From Alphaproteobacteria bacterium (GTDB lineage: Bacteria; Pseudomonadota; Alphaproteobacteria; Micropepsales; Micropepsaceae), in contig JACKLF010000001.1 of assembly GCA_024236055.1 (NCBI GenBank), forward strand, positions 248,001-312,000: 64,000 nt of DNA. Direction: 5' to 3'. The notes beneath the pieces were generated by a model. The model worked only from the letters and a program-made list of their open reading frames with translations, was not told the DNA's origin and made no database searches. Positions 32,307 through 42,701 of this stretch are shown in pieces (within the stretch, counting starts at the first letter, position 1; each line of letters opens with the position of its first letter). A program made the position numbers and the translations under genes.

Positions 32307-34511
32307 CTAGAGGTCTTTTGAAAGCCCGACGAATACCCCGCGCCGGGCGCCGAACTGCGGCGCGCCCACGCCCACGCCGGTGCCGTCGCGGATCTCGTAC
32401 CGCTGGTCGAAGGCGTTGATCAGGTCCAGCCGCGCGGTGAAGCCCTGGTCGTTCACGTCGAAATCGCGGGCGATGCCGAAATTCACCGTCACATAGCTGG
32501 GCAGGTGATCGCCATTGGGCGTGACCCCGTCGCGGCGCAGGCCCGTGCCATAGAGCAGGTCGCTCGACAGCCGCGTGCCATCCCAGTCATAGGTCGCCCC
32601 GGCCGAGACCGTGCCGATCTGTTCATGGTCCAGCGGGATGTAATGGCTGGCGATATAGGCCAGGTCGGCGGGATCGAACTGGAACTGGCTCGACACGATC
32701 TGCCGCCCCACCGCCCGCTCGTATGAGGCGTTCACATAGCCGCTGAAGCCGTCATCCTGATAGTTCAGGCTGAACTCGGCGCCATACTGGCGGCCCTGGC
32801 CGTAGTTGAACGGGGTCAGGATGATCGGCGCGCCGAACTGGCCTTCGTCGATCAGGTTGGACGAGGCCTTGAAGAAACTGTCCAGCCCCAGCGTCCAGTG
32901 GTCGAACAGCTTCTGTTCCATGCCGATGTCGTAATAGTCGGCGCGTTCGGCCTTGGGCGTGGTGTTGGCGCCGCTGGCCGCCGCCGCGGTCGTGTTGTCG
33001 AACAGCGCGACCTGGGAGGAGGCCACCAGCTCGAAGGGCGGCGGCGAGAAATAGCGCGCATAGCCGGCATGGATGGTGGTGCCGTCCAGCGGCGTCCACA
33101 CTGCATTGACGCGCGGCGAAAGCTGGTTCTCCGCGTCATAGGCGGCGAAGGCGTCATAGCGCAGGCCGTAATTGACGGTCAGATCGTCGCCGATCTTCCA
33201 TTCGTCCTGCACATAGAGGCTGTAGCTGTAGCCGTGCTTGCTGCCATTGTCGGCGATGGAAAGCGGCGTGGCCGATGTCTGGCAGGTCTGTGCCGGGTCC
33301 AGGCACAGCGCATTGGGGTTGGCATTGGCCGCGCCGCCCGCCGCCGTCGCCAGCACCCGCGAGGATGTTTGCGACAGCGTATCGTCGGCCTGGTACAGCG
33401 CGCCGAAGCGCACGGTATGGCCGTCCCAGCCGTGCCAGGCCGATTCCGCCTGCAGGCCATAGGCGGCATCGCGCTTGTAGGCCTTCTGCGAGATGCCGTC
33501 ATACAGCAGCGGCCCCACATTGGCGCCCGGCGTGAAGAACAGGCTGGAATAGCGCCCGAACACCGACACCTGCGTGTCCATGTCGCCATGCGAATGCAGG
33601 TAGCTGAGAATGGCGTAATGGGTGATCTCGCGCTGGCGCTCATCCAGCCCCAGCGAGGGGAAGGTGGTCGCGCCATTGGCGTCCAGCACATAGTTGCCGC
33701 TGTCGGGGTTCAGCGGGCCCAGGCCCACGATGCCGTCCAGCCCGCCCGGCTGCAGGCCGCGCCGGTTGGGAATCTGGAAGATGCCGTTCGACGTGCCCAG
33801 CACCGCGCTCAGCGAGGTGTTCTGGTCCAGGATCTCCGACAGATAGGCGAAGCCGTGATACTGCTCGGTGCGGTCATGCGCCGGATCGGAACTGCCGTCG
33901 GGAGATTCGATGCCCAGCGTGTTGGCGGTGTAGTCGGCGGAGATGAAATAGTTGAACCGCCCCGACGTGCCGCCATAGACGACCGACGGCGTCAGGGTGC
34001 TGTGGCTGCCGCCATAGACGCCCGCGGTGCCGCCATCGGTGAAGCCGGTCTTGGTCTGGATATCGACGATGCCGGCGGTGCGCAGGCCATATTCGGCGGG
34101 CAGCGCGCCGGTGATCAGCCGCACGGACTCCGCCAGCCGCGGGTTCAGCGTCTGGCCGAAGGCCGAGATGCCTTCGGGCAGGATGATGCCGTTCAGCCGG
34201 TACTGCAGGCCGTTATGTTCGCCGCGCACATGCAACTGGCCGAAACTGTCCTGGGCCACGCCCGGCGCCTGCAGCACCACGCTGTTCAGGCCCAGATTGT
34301 CGCCTCCGGGCTGGTTCTGGATGTCGTGCGAGGTGATCGTATAGGTCGAGGCGCCGGTCTGGGTCTGGATGCCGTTGCGGGCGTCCTGCAGGCGCTGGGC
34401 GGTGACGGTGACGGATTCGGTGGATTCGTCCGATTGCGCCTGGGCAGACAGGCTGGCTGCCACAAGGGCGATGCCGGCAACGCCGGACAGGATAAATACG
34501 CGGTACATCAA
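32307..34511 (-). CDS. TonB-dependent outer-membrane receptor
   Basis: The 734-residue protein has a signal peptide ending around LVAASLSAQAQS, a plug domain (ITSHDIQNQPGGDNLGLNSV, VRGEHNGLQYRLNGI, GALPAEYGLRTAGIVDIQTK) and a long beta-barrel with alternating aromatic strands. No clear TonB box can be picked by eye. The barrel ends in VFVGLSKDL rather than the more usual terminal phenylalanine. The substrate is unknown; the upstream DUF2946-like gene suggests a metal, but that is inference. Confidence 0.9.
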   Translation of the reverse strand: MMYRVFILSGVAGIALVAASLSAQAQSDESTESVTVTAQRLQDARNGIQTQTGASTYTITSHDIQNQPGGDNLGLNSVVLQAPGVAQDSFGQLHVRGEHNGLQYRLNGIILPEGISAFGQTLNPRLAESVRLITGALPAEYGLRTAGIVDIQTKTGFTDGGTAGVYGGSHSTLTPSVVYGGTSGRFNYFISADYTANTLGIESPDGSSDPAHDRTEQYHGFAYLSEILDQNTSLSAVLGTSNGIFQIPNRRGLQPGGLDGIVGLGPLNPDSGNYVLDANGATTFPSLGLDERQREITHYAILSYLHSHGDMDTQVSVFGRYSSLFFTPGANVGPLLYDGISQKAYKRDAAYGLQAESAWHGWDGHTVRFGALYQADDTLSQTSSRVLATAAGGAANANPNALCLDPAQTCQTSATPLSIADNGSKHGYSYSLYVQDEWKIGDDLTVNYGLRYDAFAAYDAENQLSPRVNAVWTPLDGTTIHAGYARYFSPPPFELVASSQVALFDNTTAAAASGANTTPKAERADYYDIGMEQKLFDHWTLGLDSFFKASSNLIDEGQFGAPIILTPFNYGQGRQYGAEFSLNYQDDGFSGYVNASYERAVGRQIVSSQFQFDPADLAYIASHYIPLDHEQIGTVSAGATYDWDGTRLSSDLLYGTGLRRDGVTPNGDHLPSYVTVNFGIARDFDVNDQGFTARLDLINAFDQRYEIRDGTGVGVGAPQFGARRGVFVGLSKDL

Positions 34512-34603
34512 TGATACTCCAATGACAGGCGGGCATCCCGGGTCGAATACGGGGATGCGGTCAGCAGGGCAGATTCGCCCTGCGCGCGATCAGGTCTGGA
34601 AGA

Positions 34604-34993
34604 TCAGTGACGCGGGGGCCCGCGGCTTCGCCAGCCAAAGGCCGGCGCGGCGCGTGGGTTCTGGGTCCGCTCCAGGAAGAGCGGCTCGGCGGCAAAGGCC
34701 AGGGCCACCGGCAGGAAGCTGATGACCGGGGTCAGATAGGCCCCGGCATGGGCCATTTCCTGGCAAAGCCGGCAGCTTCCCTGGTCCAGGTCGGGGCTTT
34801 TGAGGGGGCCGGCGGGCAGGGGCTGGCCCGCGGCGGCGGCCGAGGGAACCAGAAGATGGGGCCCGGCCGGATGGATGTGGGTCTGGACCGCCAAGCTTTG
34901 CAGGAAAAACGCCAGAATCGCGGCCAGCGCCAGCACCCGCCGCGACAACAGCGGATGAGCAGGACGGCTGGTCAGGACGGTGGCGCGCCGCAT
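34604..34993 (-). CDS. DUF2946-like small membrane/periplasmic protein
   Basis: After a basic start the protein has one hydrophobic segment (LALAAILAFFLQSLAVQ), then THIHPAGPH, a proline-rich stretch, and CRLCQEMAHAG, then another hydrophobic segment (VISFLPVALAFAAEPLF). The HxH and CxxC pairs around a membrane anchor fit the DUF2946 pattern and suggest metal binding. It is 92 bases upstream of the TonB receptor on the same strand. I prefer ATG at 34993 over 35008. Confidence 0.68.
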   Translation of the reverse strand: MRRATVLTSRPAHPLLSRRVLALAAILAFFLQSLAVQTHIHPAGPHLLVPSAAAAGQPLPAGPLKSPDLDQGSCRLCQEMAHAGAYLTPVISFLPVALAFAAEPLFLERTQNPRAAPAFGWRSRGPPRH

Positions 34994-35149
34994 GCGCTCA
35001 GGTTCCAACAGATATAAGTGACGGTTTCACGGGTAACGGGCCAACTTTAGCGTATTGCCGTTTTGCTGCAATAGCACAATAAATTACCAGTGCAAACATT
35101 GTTCGGAAGGGCGGGCGCCCGGCCCCGAAATTTTGTGTCCCGGCGCCGC

Positions 35150-35178
35150 TTGACCCTGTCCACCCCCGTGGATATAAG
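35150..35178 (+). promoter_or_regulatory. Promoter of the str operon (rpsL-rpsG-fusA-tufA and beyond)
   Basis: TTGACC at 35150-35155 and TATAAG at 35173-35178 are separated by exactly 17 bases and point toward rpsL. The 373-base gap between the DUF2946-like gene and rpsL holds this promoter and a roughly 200-base leader. Confidence 0.7.
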
Positions 35179-35296
35179 GCGCCACCTTCCAGGGCAGGCT
35201 GTTTGCCGAAAAATCGGCAAAAACGCTGCTGGGAAGCCAGTTTAAGAGCTTTAGACGCGCGACTCGGGGCCAAAGGCCCTCAGTCCTCCGCAGCTT

Positions 35297-35329
35297 CGGA
35301 CCGGGTAATGGCACCCGCGTCCGGTTTTT
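35297..35329 (+). promoter_or_regulatory. Attenuator-like hairpin in the rpsL leader
   Basis: CGGAC at 35297-35301 pairs with GTCCG at 35319-35323, and GGGT pairs with ACCC inside it; then G and TTTTT at 35325-35329. It lies between the str promoter and rpsL. An earlier GGGCC-AAA-GGCCC stem and a later CCATCCG-TGCA-CGGATGG palindrome (35343-35360) could form alternative structures. Attenuation is inference. Confidence 0.5.
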
Positions 35330-35381
35330 GGGTTTCGCGCGACCATCCGTGCACGGATGGCCGCAAAGAGGAAAAGTGGGA

Positions 35382-35753
35382 ATGCCGACAGTCAATCAGC
35401 TCATTCGCAAGCCGCGGAGCGACAAGCCCAAGCGGAACAAGGTTCCGGCCCTGCAGCATTGCCCGCAGAAGCGCGCCGTGTGCACCCGCGTCTACACCAC
35501 GACGCCGAAGAAGCCGAACTCCGCGCTGCGCAAGGTCGCCAAGGTCCGTCTGACCAACGGCTTCGAAGCGCTGTCCTACATCCCGGGCGAGGGCCACAAT
35601 CTGCAGGAACACAGCGTCGTGCTGATCCGCGGCGGCCGCGTGAAGGACCTTCCGGGCGTGCGCTATCACATCATCCGCGGCGTGCTCGACACCCAGGGTG
35701 TGAAGGACCGCAAGAAGCGCCGCTCGCTCTATGGCGCCAAGCGTCCCAAGTAA
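35382..35753 (+). CDS. rpsL: 30S ribosomal protein S12
   Basis: S12 lines the decoding centre. The 123-residue protein has TPKKPNSALRK and GGRVKDLPGVRYH, so both positions known for streptomycin resistance (K43 and K88 in E. coli numbering) carry the sensitive lysine. ATG at 35382 follows GAGGAAAAGTGGGA. The frame is open further upstream, but MPTVNQLIRKPR is the universal start. Confidence 0.98.
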   Translation: MPTVNQLIRKPRSDKPKRNKVPALQHCPQKRAVCTRVYTTTPKKPNSALRKVAKVRLTNGFEALSYIPGEGHNLQEHSVVLIRGGRVKDLPGVRYHIIRGVLDTQGVKDRKKRRSLYGAKRPK

Positions 35754-35770
35754 TAAGAGGAAGACACACG

Positions 35771-36241
35771 ATGTCCCGCCGCCACCGCGCTGAACGCCGC
35801 GAAATCAACCCGGACGCCAAGTATGGCGACCTGGTCATTGCCAAGTTCATGAACTCCCTGATGTATGACGGCAAGAAGAGCGCCGCCGAAGGCATCATGT
35901 ATGGCGCCTTCGACACGATCGCCGCCAAGACCAAGCAGGACCCGCTTGCCGTCTTCCACGAGGCGCTTCGCAACGTCGCCCCGGCACTGGAAGTGCGCAG
36001 CCGCCGCGTCGGCGGCGCCACCTATCAGGTGCCCGTCGAGGTTCGCGCCGACCGCAGCCGTGCGCTGGCCATCCGCTGGCTGATCACCGCCGCGCGCGCT
36101 CGCAACGAGCCGACCATGCAGGGCCGCCTGTCGGGCGAGCTGATGGACGCCGCCTCCAATCGCGGCAGCGCCGTCAAGAAGCGTGAAGACACCCACAAGA
36201 TGGCCGACGCCAACCGCGCCTTCTCGCACTATCGCTGGTAA
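35771..36241 (+). CDS. rpsG: 30S ribosomal protein S7
   Basis: S7 nucleates assembly of the 30S head and touches E-site tRNA. It is 156 residues long, the usual size, beginning MSRRHRAERREINPDAKYGD. YQVPVEVRADRSRALAIRW and the C-terminal HKMADANRAFSHYRW are well conserved. AAGAGGAAGAC precedes the ATG, 17 bases after rpsL. Confidence 0.98.
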   Translation: MSRRHRAERREINPDAKYGDLVIAKFMNSLMYDGKKSAAEGIMYGAFDTIAAKTKQDPLAVFHEALRNVAPALEVRSRRVGGATYQVPVEVRADRSRALAIRWLITAARARNEPTMQGRLSGELMDAASNRGSAVKKREDTHKMADANRAFSHYRW

Positions 36242-36271
36242 CCCAGGACATACCCCCGCAGGACTTTTCCC

Positions 36272-38350
36272 ATGACCGCCCGCACCACGCCCCTGAACAT
36301 GTACCGGAACATCGGCATTGCCGCGCACATCGATGCGGGCAAGACGACGACGACCGAGCGCATTCTCTATTACACCGGCCGTTCGCATAAGATCGGCGAA
36401 GTCCATGACGGCGCTGCCACCATGGACTGGATGGAGCAGGAGCAGGAACGCGGCATCACCATCACCAGCGCGGCGACGACCTGCTTCTGGAACGATCACC
36501 GCATCAACATCATCGACACCCCCGGCCACGTCGACTTCACCATCGAGGTGGAACGTTCCATGCGCGTGCTGGACGGTGCGGTGGCGGTATTCGACGCGGT
36601 CGCCGGCGTTGAGCCCCAGTCCGAAACCGTGTGGCGCCAGGCCGACAAGTACAAGGTTCCGCGCATCTGCTTCGTCAACAAGATGGATCGCACCGGCGCC
36701 GACTTCCAGCGCTGCGTGAACATGATGGTCGACCGCCTGGGCACCCGCCCGATGGTGCTGACCTGGCCGATCGGCGGCGAGGCCGACTTCAAGGGCATCA
36801 TCGACATCGTGAAGATGAAGGCGCTGGTCTGGCATGACGAGCAGCTGGGCGCGAAGTTCGACGAAGTCGAAATCCCCGCCGAATATGCCGACAAGATCGC
36901 CGAGCTGCGCGCCGCCCTGGTCGAAGCCGCCGTCGAAGTCGACGACGCCGCCATGGAAGCCTATCTCGAGAACGGCACCGAGCCGTCCTATGAGGACCTG
37001 CAGAAGCTGATCCGCAAGGGCACGATGGGCTTCAATTTCGTGCCGGTCCTGTGCGGCAGCGCCTTCAAGAACAAGGGCGTGCAGCCCCTGCTGGACGCGG
37101 TCGTGGCCTATCTGCCGTCGCCGCTGGACATTCCCCCGGTCAAGGGCATCGATGCCAAGGGCAACGAAGTCGCCCGTCCGGCCGACGACAACGCGCCCTT
37201 CGCCGGCCTGGCCTTCAAGATCATGGACGACCCCTTTGTCGGCTCCATCACCTTCGTGCGCGTCTATTCGGGCGTCGTCACGTCGGGCACCGGCGTGCTG
37301 AACTCGGTGAAGGAAAAGACCGAACGCGTCGGCCGCATGCTGCTGATGCATGCCAACAGCCGCGAAGACATCAAGGAAGCCGCCGCGGGCGACATCGTCG
37401 CGCTGGCCGGCCTGAAGCTGACCACCACCGGCGAGACGCTGTGCGATCCCAACAATCCGGTGATCCTGGAGCGCATGGAATTCCCCGATCCGGTCATCGA
37501 GGTCGCGATCGAACCCAAGACCAAGGCCGACCAGGAAAAGATGGGCATGGCGCTGGTGCGCCTGGCCCAGGAAGATCCGTCTTTCCGCGTCTCGACCGAC
37601 ACCGAAAGCGGCCAGACCATCCTGAAGGGCATGGGCGAACTGCATCTGGACATCAAGGTCGACATCCTGCGCCGCAACTACAAGGTCGACGCCAATGTCG
37701 GCGCCCCGCAGGTGGCCTATCGCGAAACCCTGACCAAGGCGGTCGCGGTCGACTACACCCACAAGAAGCAGACCGGCGGCTCGGGCCAGTTCGCCCGCGT
37801 CAAGCTGGAGTTCGAACCGCTGGAGCCGGGTGAAGGGTTCATCTTCGAGAACGAAGTCGTCGGCGGCGCGGTGCCCAAGGAATTCATCCCAGCGGTGGAA
37901 AAGGGCCTGCGCAACCAGAAAGAGTCGGGCCTGCTGGCCGGCTTCCCGGTCATCGACTTCAAGGCCAAGCTGGTCGACGGCGCCTATCACGAAGTCGACT
38001 CCAACGCGCTGACCTTCGACATCGCCGCCCGCGCGGCCTTCCGCGAGCTGGCCGCCAAGGGCGCGGTCAAGCTGCTGGAGCCGGTGATGAAGGTGGAAGT
38101 GGTCACGCCCGAGGACTTCCTGGGCGGCGTGATCGGCGACCTGAACAGCCGCCGTGGCCAGGTGCAGGGCACCGACAGCCGCGGCAACGCCCAGGTTGTG
38201 ACCGCGATGGTCCCGCTGGCCAACATGTTCGGCTACATCAACACGCTGCGGTCCATGTCCCAGGGCCGCGCACAGTATTCGATGGTCTTCGATCACTATG
38301 AGCAGGTGCCGCAGGCCATCGCGGACGAAGTTCGGGCGAAATACGCCTAA
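36272..38350 (+). CDS. fusA: Elongation factor G
   Basis: EF-G drives translocation by GTP hydrolysis. The 692-residue protein has the G-domain motifs AHIDAGKTTTTERILYYTG, DTPGHVDFT and NKMDR, and the domain IV/V segments GGVIGDLNSRRGQ and FGYINTLRSMSQGRA. No disruption is seen. It lies between rpsG and tufA in the classic str order. Confidence 0.98.
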   Translation: MTARTTPLNMYRNIGIAAHIDAGKTTTTERILYYTGRSHKIGEVHDGAATMDWMEQEQERGITITSAATTCFWNDHRINIIDTPGHVDFTIEVERSMRVLDGAVAVFDAVAGVEPQSETVWRQADKYKVPRICFVNKMDRTGADFQRCVNMMVDRLGTRPMVLTWPIGGEADFKGIIDIVKMKALVWHDEQLGAKFDEVEIPAEYADKIAELRAALVEAAVEVDDAAMEAYLENGTEPSYEDLQKLIRKGTMGFNFVPVLCGSAFKNKGVQPLLDAVVAYLPSPLDIPPVKGIDAKGNEVARPADDNAPFAGLAFKIMDDPFVGSITFVRVYSGVVTSGTGVLNSVKEKTERVGRMLLMHANSREDIKEAAAGDIVALAGLKLTTTGETLCDPNNPVILERMEFPDPVIEVAIEPKTKADQEKMGMALVRLAQEDPSFRVSTDTESGQTILKGMGELHLDIKVDILRRNYKVDANVGAPQVAYRETLTKAVAVDYTHKKQTGGSGQFARVKLEFEPLEPGEGFIFENEVVGGAVPKEFIPAVEKGLRNQKESGLLAGFPVIDFKAKLVDGAYHEVDSNALTFDIAARAAFRELAAKGAVKLLEPVMKVEVVTPEDFLGGVIGDLNSRRGQVQGTDSRGNAQVVTAMVPLANMFGYINTLRSMSQGRAQYSMVFDHYEQVPQAIADEVRAKYA

Positions 38351-38403
38351 AACCACGCGGCCGTCAGCGGCCAATGAAAAGATAAGGGTTCAGGAGAACT
38401 ACA

Positions 38404-39594
<1,191 letters not shown>

Positions 39595-39622
39595 TCGGCC
39601 CGGGCATCGAAGGAAGACTCCT

Positions 39623-39931
39623 ATGCAAAGCCAGAATATCCGCATCAGGCTGAAAGCCTTCGATCACCGGATTCTCGACAATTCGACGCGGGAAATCGTG
39701 AACACGGCAAAGCGCACCGGCGCGCAGGTGCGGGGGCCCATTCCGCTTCCCACCGGCATCGAGCGCTTCACCGTCAACCGCAGCGCCCATGTCGACAAGA
39801 AGAGCCGCGAGCAGTTCGAAATCCGCACTCACAAGCGGCTGCTCGACATCATCGAGCCCACACCCCAGACCGTCGATGCTCTCATGAAGCTCGACCTGGC
39901 TGCCGGTGTGGACGTCGAGATCAAGTTGTAA
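39623..39931 (+). CDS. rpsJ: 30S ribosomal protein S10
   Basis: S10 is a head protein of the small subunit and the NusE partner in antitermination. The 102 residues include the conserved RIRLKAFDHRILD start and the loop GPIPLPTGIERFTVNRS. It begins only 28 bases after tufA, too little for a separate L4-type leader, so the S10 operon is probably read from upstream. Confidence 0.98.
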   Translation: MQSQNIRIRLKAFDHRILDNSTREIVNTAKRTGAQVRGPIPLPTGIERFTVNRSAHVDKKSREQFEIRTHKRLLDIIEPTPQTVDALMKLDLAAGVDVEIKL

Positions 39932-39941
39932 GGAGCGTTTC

Positions 39942-40676
39942 GTGCGCACAGGTGTCATCACCCAGAAGGTCGGCATGACCCGTCTGTTCCTCGCAGACGG
40001 CACCCATGTCCCGGTCACGGTGCTCAAGCTGGACGGCTGCGCCGTCGTGGCCACCCGCACCCAGGAAAAGGACGGCTACACGGCCGTTCAGCTCGGTTCC
40101 GGCTTTGCCAAGGCCAAGAATGCGACCCGCGCCGAGCGCGGCCATTTCGCCAAGGCCGAAGTCGAACCCCGCCGCAAGGTAGCGGAGTTTCGTGTCGATC
40201 CCGCGAACCTGCTTGATGTTGGCGACACGCTTCAGGCCGACCACTTCGTGGCGGGCCAGAAGGTGGACGTCACAGGCGTCACCATCGGCCGTGGTTTCAC
40301 CGGCGCGATGAAGCGCTGGAACTTCCGCGGCCTGGAAGCCACCCACGGCGTGTCGATCAGCCACCGCTCGCTGGGCGGCACCGGCGGCCGTCAGGACCCG
40401 GGCAAGACCTTCAAGAACAAGAAGATGCACGGCCATTACGGCGTCGACAACGTCACCACCCAGAATCTGGAAGTGGCGAAAGTCGATGTCGAACGCGGCC
40501 TGATCATGGTGCGCGGCGCGGTGCCGGGCTCCAAGGGCGGCTGGGTGATGGTGCGCGACGCCGTCAAGCGGCCGAACAAGGACGTTCCCATGCCTGCCTC
40601 GGTGAAGAAGCGTGGCCAGGCTGCTGCCGCTCCGGCCGCTGCCGAAGCCGCCACCGAAGAAAAGTCCGAGGGCTAA
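39942..40676 (+). CDS. rplC: 50S ribosomal protein L3
   Basis: L3 helps build the peptidyl-transferase centre. GTG at 39942 after AAGGAGCG gives MRTGVITQKVGMTRLF and a 244-residue product, longer than the roughly 210 of E. coli because of an alanine/glutamate-rich tail (AAAAPAAAEAATEEKSEG). The central loop SHRSLGGTGGRQDPGKTFKN is conserved. Confidence 0.97.
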   Translation: MRTGVITQKVGMTRLFLADGTHVPVTVLKLDGCAVVATRTQEKDGYTAVQLGSGFAKAKNATRAERGHFAKAEVEPRRKVAEFRVDPANLLDVGDTLQADHFVAGQKVDVTGVTIGRGFTGAMKRWNFRGLEATHGVSISHRSLGGTGGRQDPGKTFKNKKMHGHYGVDNVTTQNLEVAKVDVERGLIMVRGAVPGSKGGWVMVRDAVKRPNKDVPMPASVKKRGQAAAAPAAAEAATEEKSEG

Positions 40677-40679
40677 GCC

Positions 40680-41297
40680 ATGAAGACCAAGGTCCTCAAT
40701 CTCGATAACAAGGCCGCCGGCGACGTCGAACTGAACGACGCCATCTTCGGCCTGGAGCCGCGCGCCGACCTGATCCAGCGCGTGGTCGTGTGGCAGCTCG
40801 CCAAGCGCCGGGCCGGTACCCACAAGGTGCTGACCCGCGGCGAGATCAACCGCACCAAGCACAAGTTCGGCCGCCAGAAGGGCGGCGGCAATGCCCGTCA
40901 CGGTGCGCGCAGCGCGCCGCTGTTCGTGGGCGGCGCCAAGGCGATGGGTCCGGTCAACCACTCTCACGAGTTCGACCTGCCCAAGAAGGTGAAGGCCCTG
41001 GGCCTGCGCCACGCCCTGTCGTCCAAGGCCAAGGACGGTTCGCTGGTCGTGCTGGACGAAGCCAAGTCCAAGGACATCAAGACCAAGGCGCTGGCCGCCC
41101 AGTTCGGCAAGATGGGCCTGGGCAAGGCGCTGGTCGTCGATGGCGAGTTCGACAAGAACTTCCACCTGTCGGCCCGCAACCTGGCCAATGTCTCGCTGCT
41201 GCCCGTCGCCGGCATCAACGTCTACGACATCATGAAGAGCGACAAGCTGGTCCTGACCAAGGCTGCTGTTGAAGCGATCGAGGCGCGCCTGAAATGA
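40680..41297 (+). CDS. rplD: 50S ribosomal protein L4
   Basis: L4 lines the exit tunnel near the macrolide site. The 205-residue protein has the tunnel loop KFGRQKGGGNARHGARSAPL, with the expected basic residues. It starts three bases after rplC and overlaps the rplW start by four bases (ATGA). Confidence 0.97.
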   Translation: MKTKVLNLDNKAAGDVELNDAIFGLEPRADLIQRVVVWQLAKRRAGTHKVLTRGEINRTKHKFGRQKGGGNARHGARSAPLFVGGAKAMGPVNHSHEFDLPKKVKALGLRHALSSKAKDGSLVVLDEAKSKDIKTKALAAQFGKMGLGKALVVDGEFDKNFHLSARNLANVSLLPVAGINVYDIMKSDKLVLTKAAVEAIEARLK

Positions 41298-41581
41298 CCA
41301 TCAACTATGACGTGATCCTTTCGCCGATCATCACCGAAAAGGCGACCCGCATGACCGAGGCCAACCAGGTCGTGTTCCGGGTGCCGCTCACCGCCACCAA
41401 GCCCGCCATCGCCAAGGCGGTCGCCGACCTGTTCAAGGTCAAGGTCAAGGCCGTGAACACCGTGGTGGTCAAGGGCAAGCGCAAGATGGCCCGTGGCAAG
41501 GTCTATACGCGCAGCGACATCAAGAAGGCGATCGTGACCCTGGAAGAGGGCCACCAGATCGACATTACGACGGGGCTGTAA
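41294..41581 (+). CDS. rplW: 50S ribosomal protein L23
   Basis: L23 sits at the tunnel exit and docks trigger factor and SRP. The 95-residue protein contains ILSPIITEKATRM at the N-terminus and the hallmark FKVKVKAVNTVVVKGKRKM. The start overlaps the rplD stop, implying coupled translation. Confidence 0.97.
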   Translation: MTINYDVILSPIITEKATRMTEANQVVFRVPLTATKPAIAKAVADLFKVKVKAVNTVVVKGKRKMARGKVYTRSDIKKAIVTLEEGHQIDITTGL

Positions 41582-41582
41582 G

Positions 41583-42419
41583 ATGGCATTGAAGAAGTAC
41601 AAGCCCAACACCAACGGCCAGCGCCAGCTGGTCCAGGTCGATCGTTCGGGCCTCCACAAGGGCGGCCCGGTCAAGGCGCTGACCGAAGGCAAGTCCAACA
41701 CGGGCGGGCGCAACAATCACGGCCGCATCGTCGTGCGTTTCCGCGGCGGCGGCCACAAGCGCCGCTATCGCCTGATCGACTTCAAGCGCAACAAGTTCAA
41801 TGAGCCGGCTGTTGTCGAGCGTCTGGAATATGACCCCAACCGCACCGCCTTCATCGCGCTGCTGAAGTACAAGGACGGCACGCTGTCCTACATCCTGGCG
41901 CCGCAGCGCCTGGCCGTGGGCGACACCGTTGTGTCCGGCGAGAAGGTCGACGTGAAGGTGGGCAATGCCATGCCGCTGGGCGCCATGCCCGTGGGCACCA
42001 TCGTCCACAATATCGAGATGAAGCCGGGCAAGGGCGGCCAGGTCGCGCGCAGCGCCGGCGCGTATGCCCAGTATCTGGGCCGCGACGCGGGCTATGCGCT
42101 GATCCGTCTGAATTCGTCGGAAGTGCGCAAGATCCCGCTGACCTGCATGGCCACGGTGGGCGCGGTGTCGAACCCCGACCACATGAACGAGGTCATCGCC
42201 AAGGCCGGCCGCAATGTCTGGAAGGGCCGTCGCCCGCACGTCCGCGGCACCGCGATGAACCCGATCGACCATCCCCATGGCGGCGGCGAAGGCCGCACCA
42301 AGGGCGGCCGCAACCCGGTCACCCCCTGGGGCAAACCCACCAAGGGCGCGAAGACCCGCGTCAACAAGCGCACCAGCAAGTTCATCGTGCGCACCCGCAA
42401 AGGCAAGGCTAGCTCATGA
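41583..42419 (+). CDS. rplB: 50S ribosomal protein L2
   Basis: L2 is needed for subunit joining and peptidyl transfer. The 278-residue protein has the conserved NHGRIVVRFRGGGHKRRYRL and the C-terminal region with NPIDHPHGGGEGRTKGG including the key histidine. It starts one base after rplW and overlaps rpsS by four bases. Confidence 0.98.
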   Translation: MALKKYKPNTNGQRQLVQVDRSGLHKGGPVKALTEGKSNTGGRNNHGRIVVRFRGGGHKRRYRLIDFKRNKFNEPAVVERLEYDPNRTAFIALLKYKDGTLSYILAPQRLAVGDTVVSGEKVDVKVGNAMPLGAMPVGTIVHNIEMKPGKGGQVARSAGAYAQYLGRDAGYALIRLNSSEVRKIPLTCMATVGAVSNPDHMNEVIAKAGRNVWKGRRPHVRGTAMNPIDHPHGGGEGRTKGGRNPVTPWGKPTKGAKTRVNKRTSKFIVRTRKGKASS

Positions 42420-42697
42420 CCCGTTCTGTCTGGAAAGGCCCGTTCGTAGACGGCTATCTGCTGAAGAAGGCGGAGGGCTATCGCTCCTCCGGCCGCAAGG
42501 ACGTGATCAAGACCTGGTCGCGCCGTTCCACCATCCTGCCCCAGTTCGTGGGCATCACCTTCGGCGTCTACAACGGCCAGAAGCACATTCCGGTGCTTGT
42601 GACCGAGGACATGGTCGGTCACAAGCTGGGCGAGTTCTCGCCCACCCGCACCTTCCATGGCCATACCGCCGGCGACAAGAAGGCGAAGAGGGGTTAA
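42416..42697 (+). CDS. rpsS: 30S ribosomal protein S19
   Basis: S19 forms a head complex with S13. The 93-residue product begins MTRSVWKGPFVDGYLLKKAE and has FNGQKH-like VYNGQKHIPVLVTEDMVGHK and GEFSPTRTFHGH. ATG overlaps the rplB stop as ATGA. A normal family member. Confidence 0.98.
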   Translation: MTRSVWKGPFVDGYLLKKAEGYRSSGRKDVIKTWSRRSTILPQFVGITFGVYNGQKHIPVLVTEDMVGHKLGEFSPTRTFHGHTAGDKKAKRG

Positions 42698-42701
42698 CAC
42701 G

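Noticed and set aside
32898..34514. A 538-residue open frame opposite the TonB receptor
   Set aside because: It lacks any domain, while the receptor has signal, plug and barrel features.
35729..38374. An 881-residue open frame antisense to rpsG and fusA
   Set aside because: This is a shadow of strongly biased codons in highly expressed genes; no domain is visible.
39595..39622. L4-type autoregulatory leader before the S10 genes
   Set aside because: Only 28 bases separate tufA from rpsJ, too short for the known leader.
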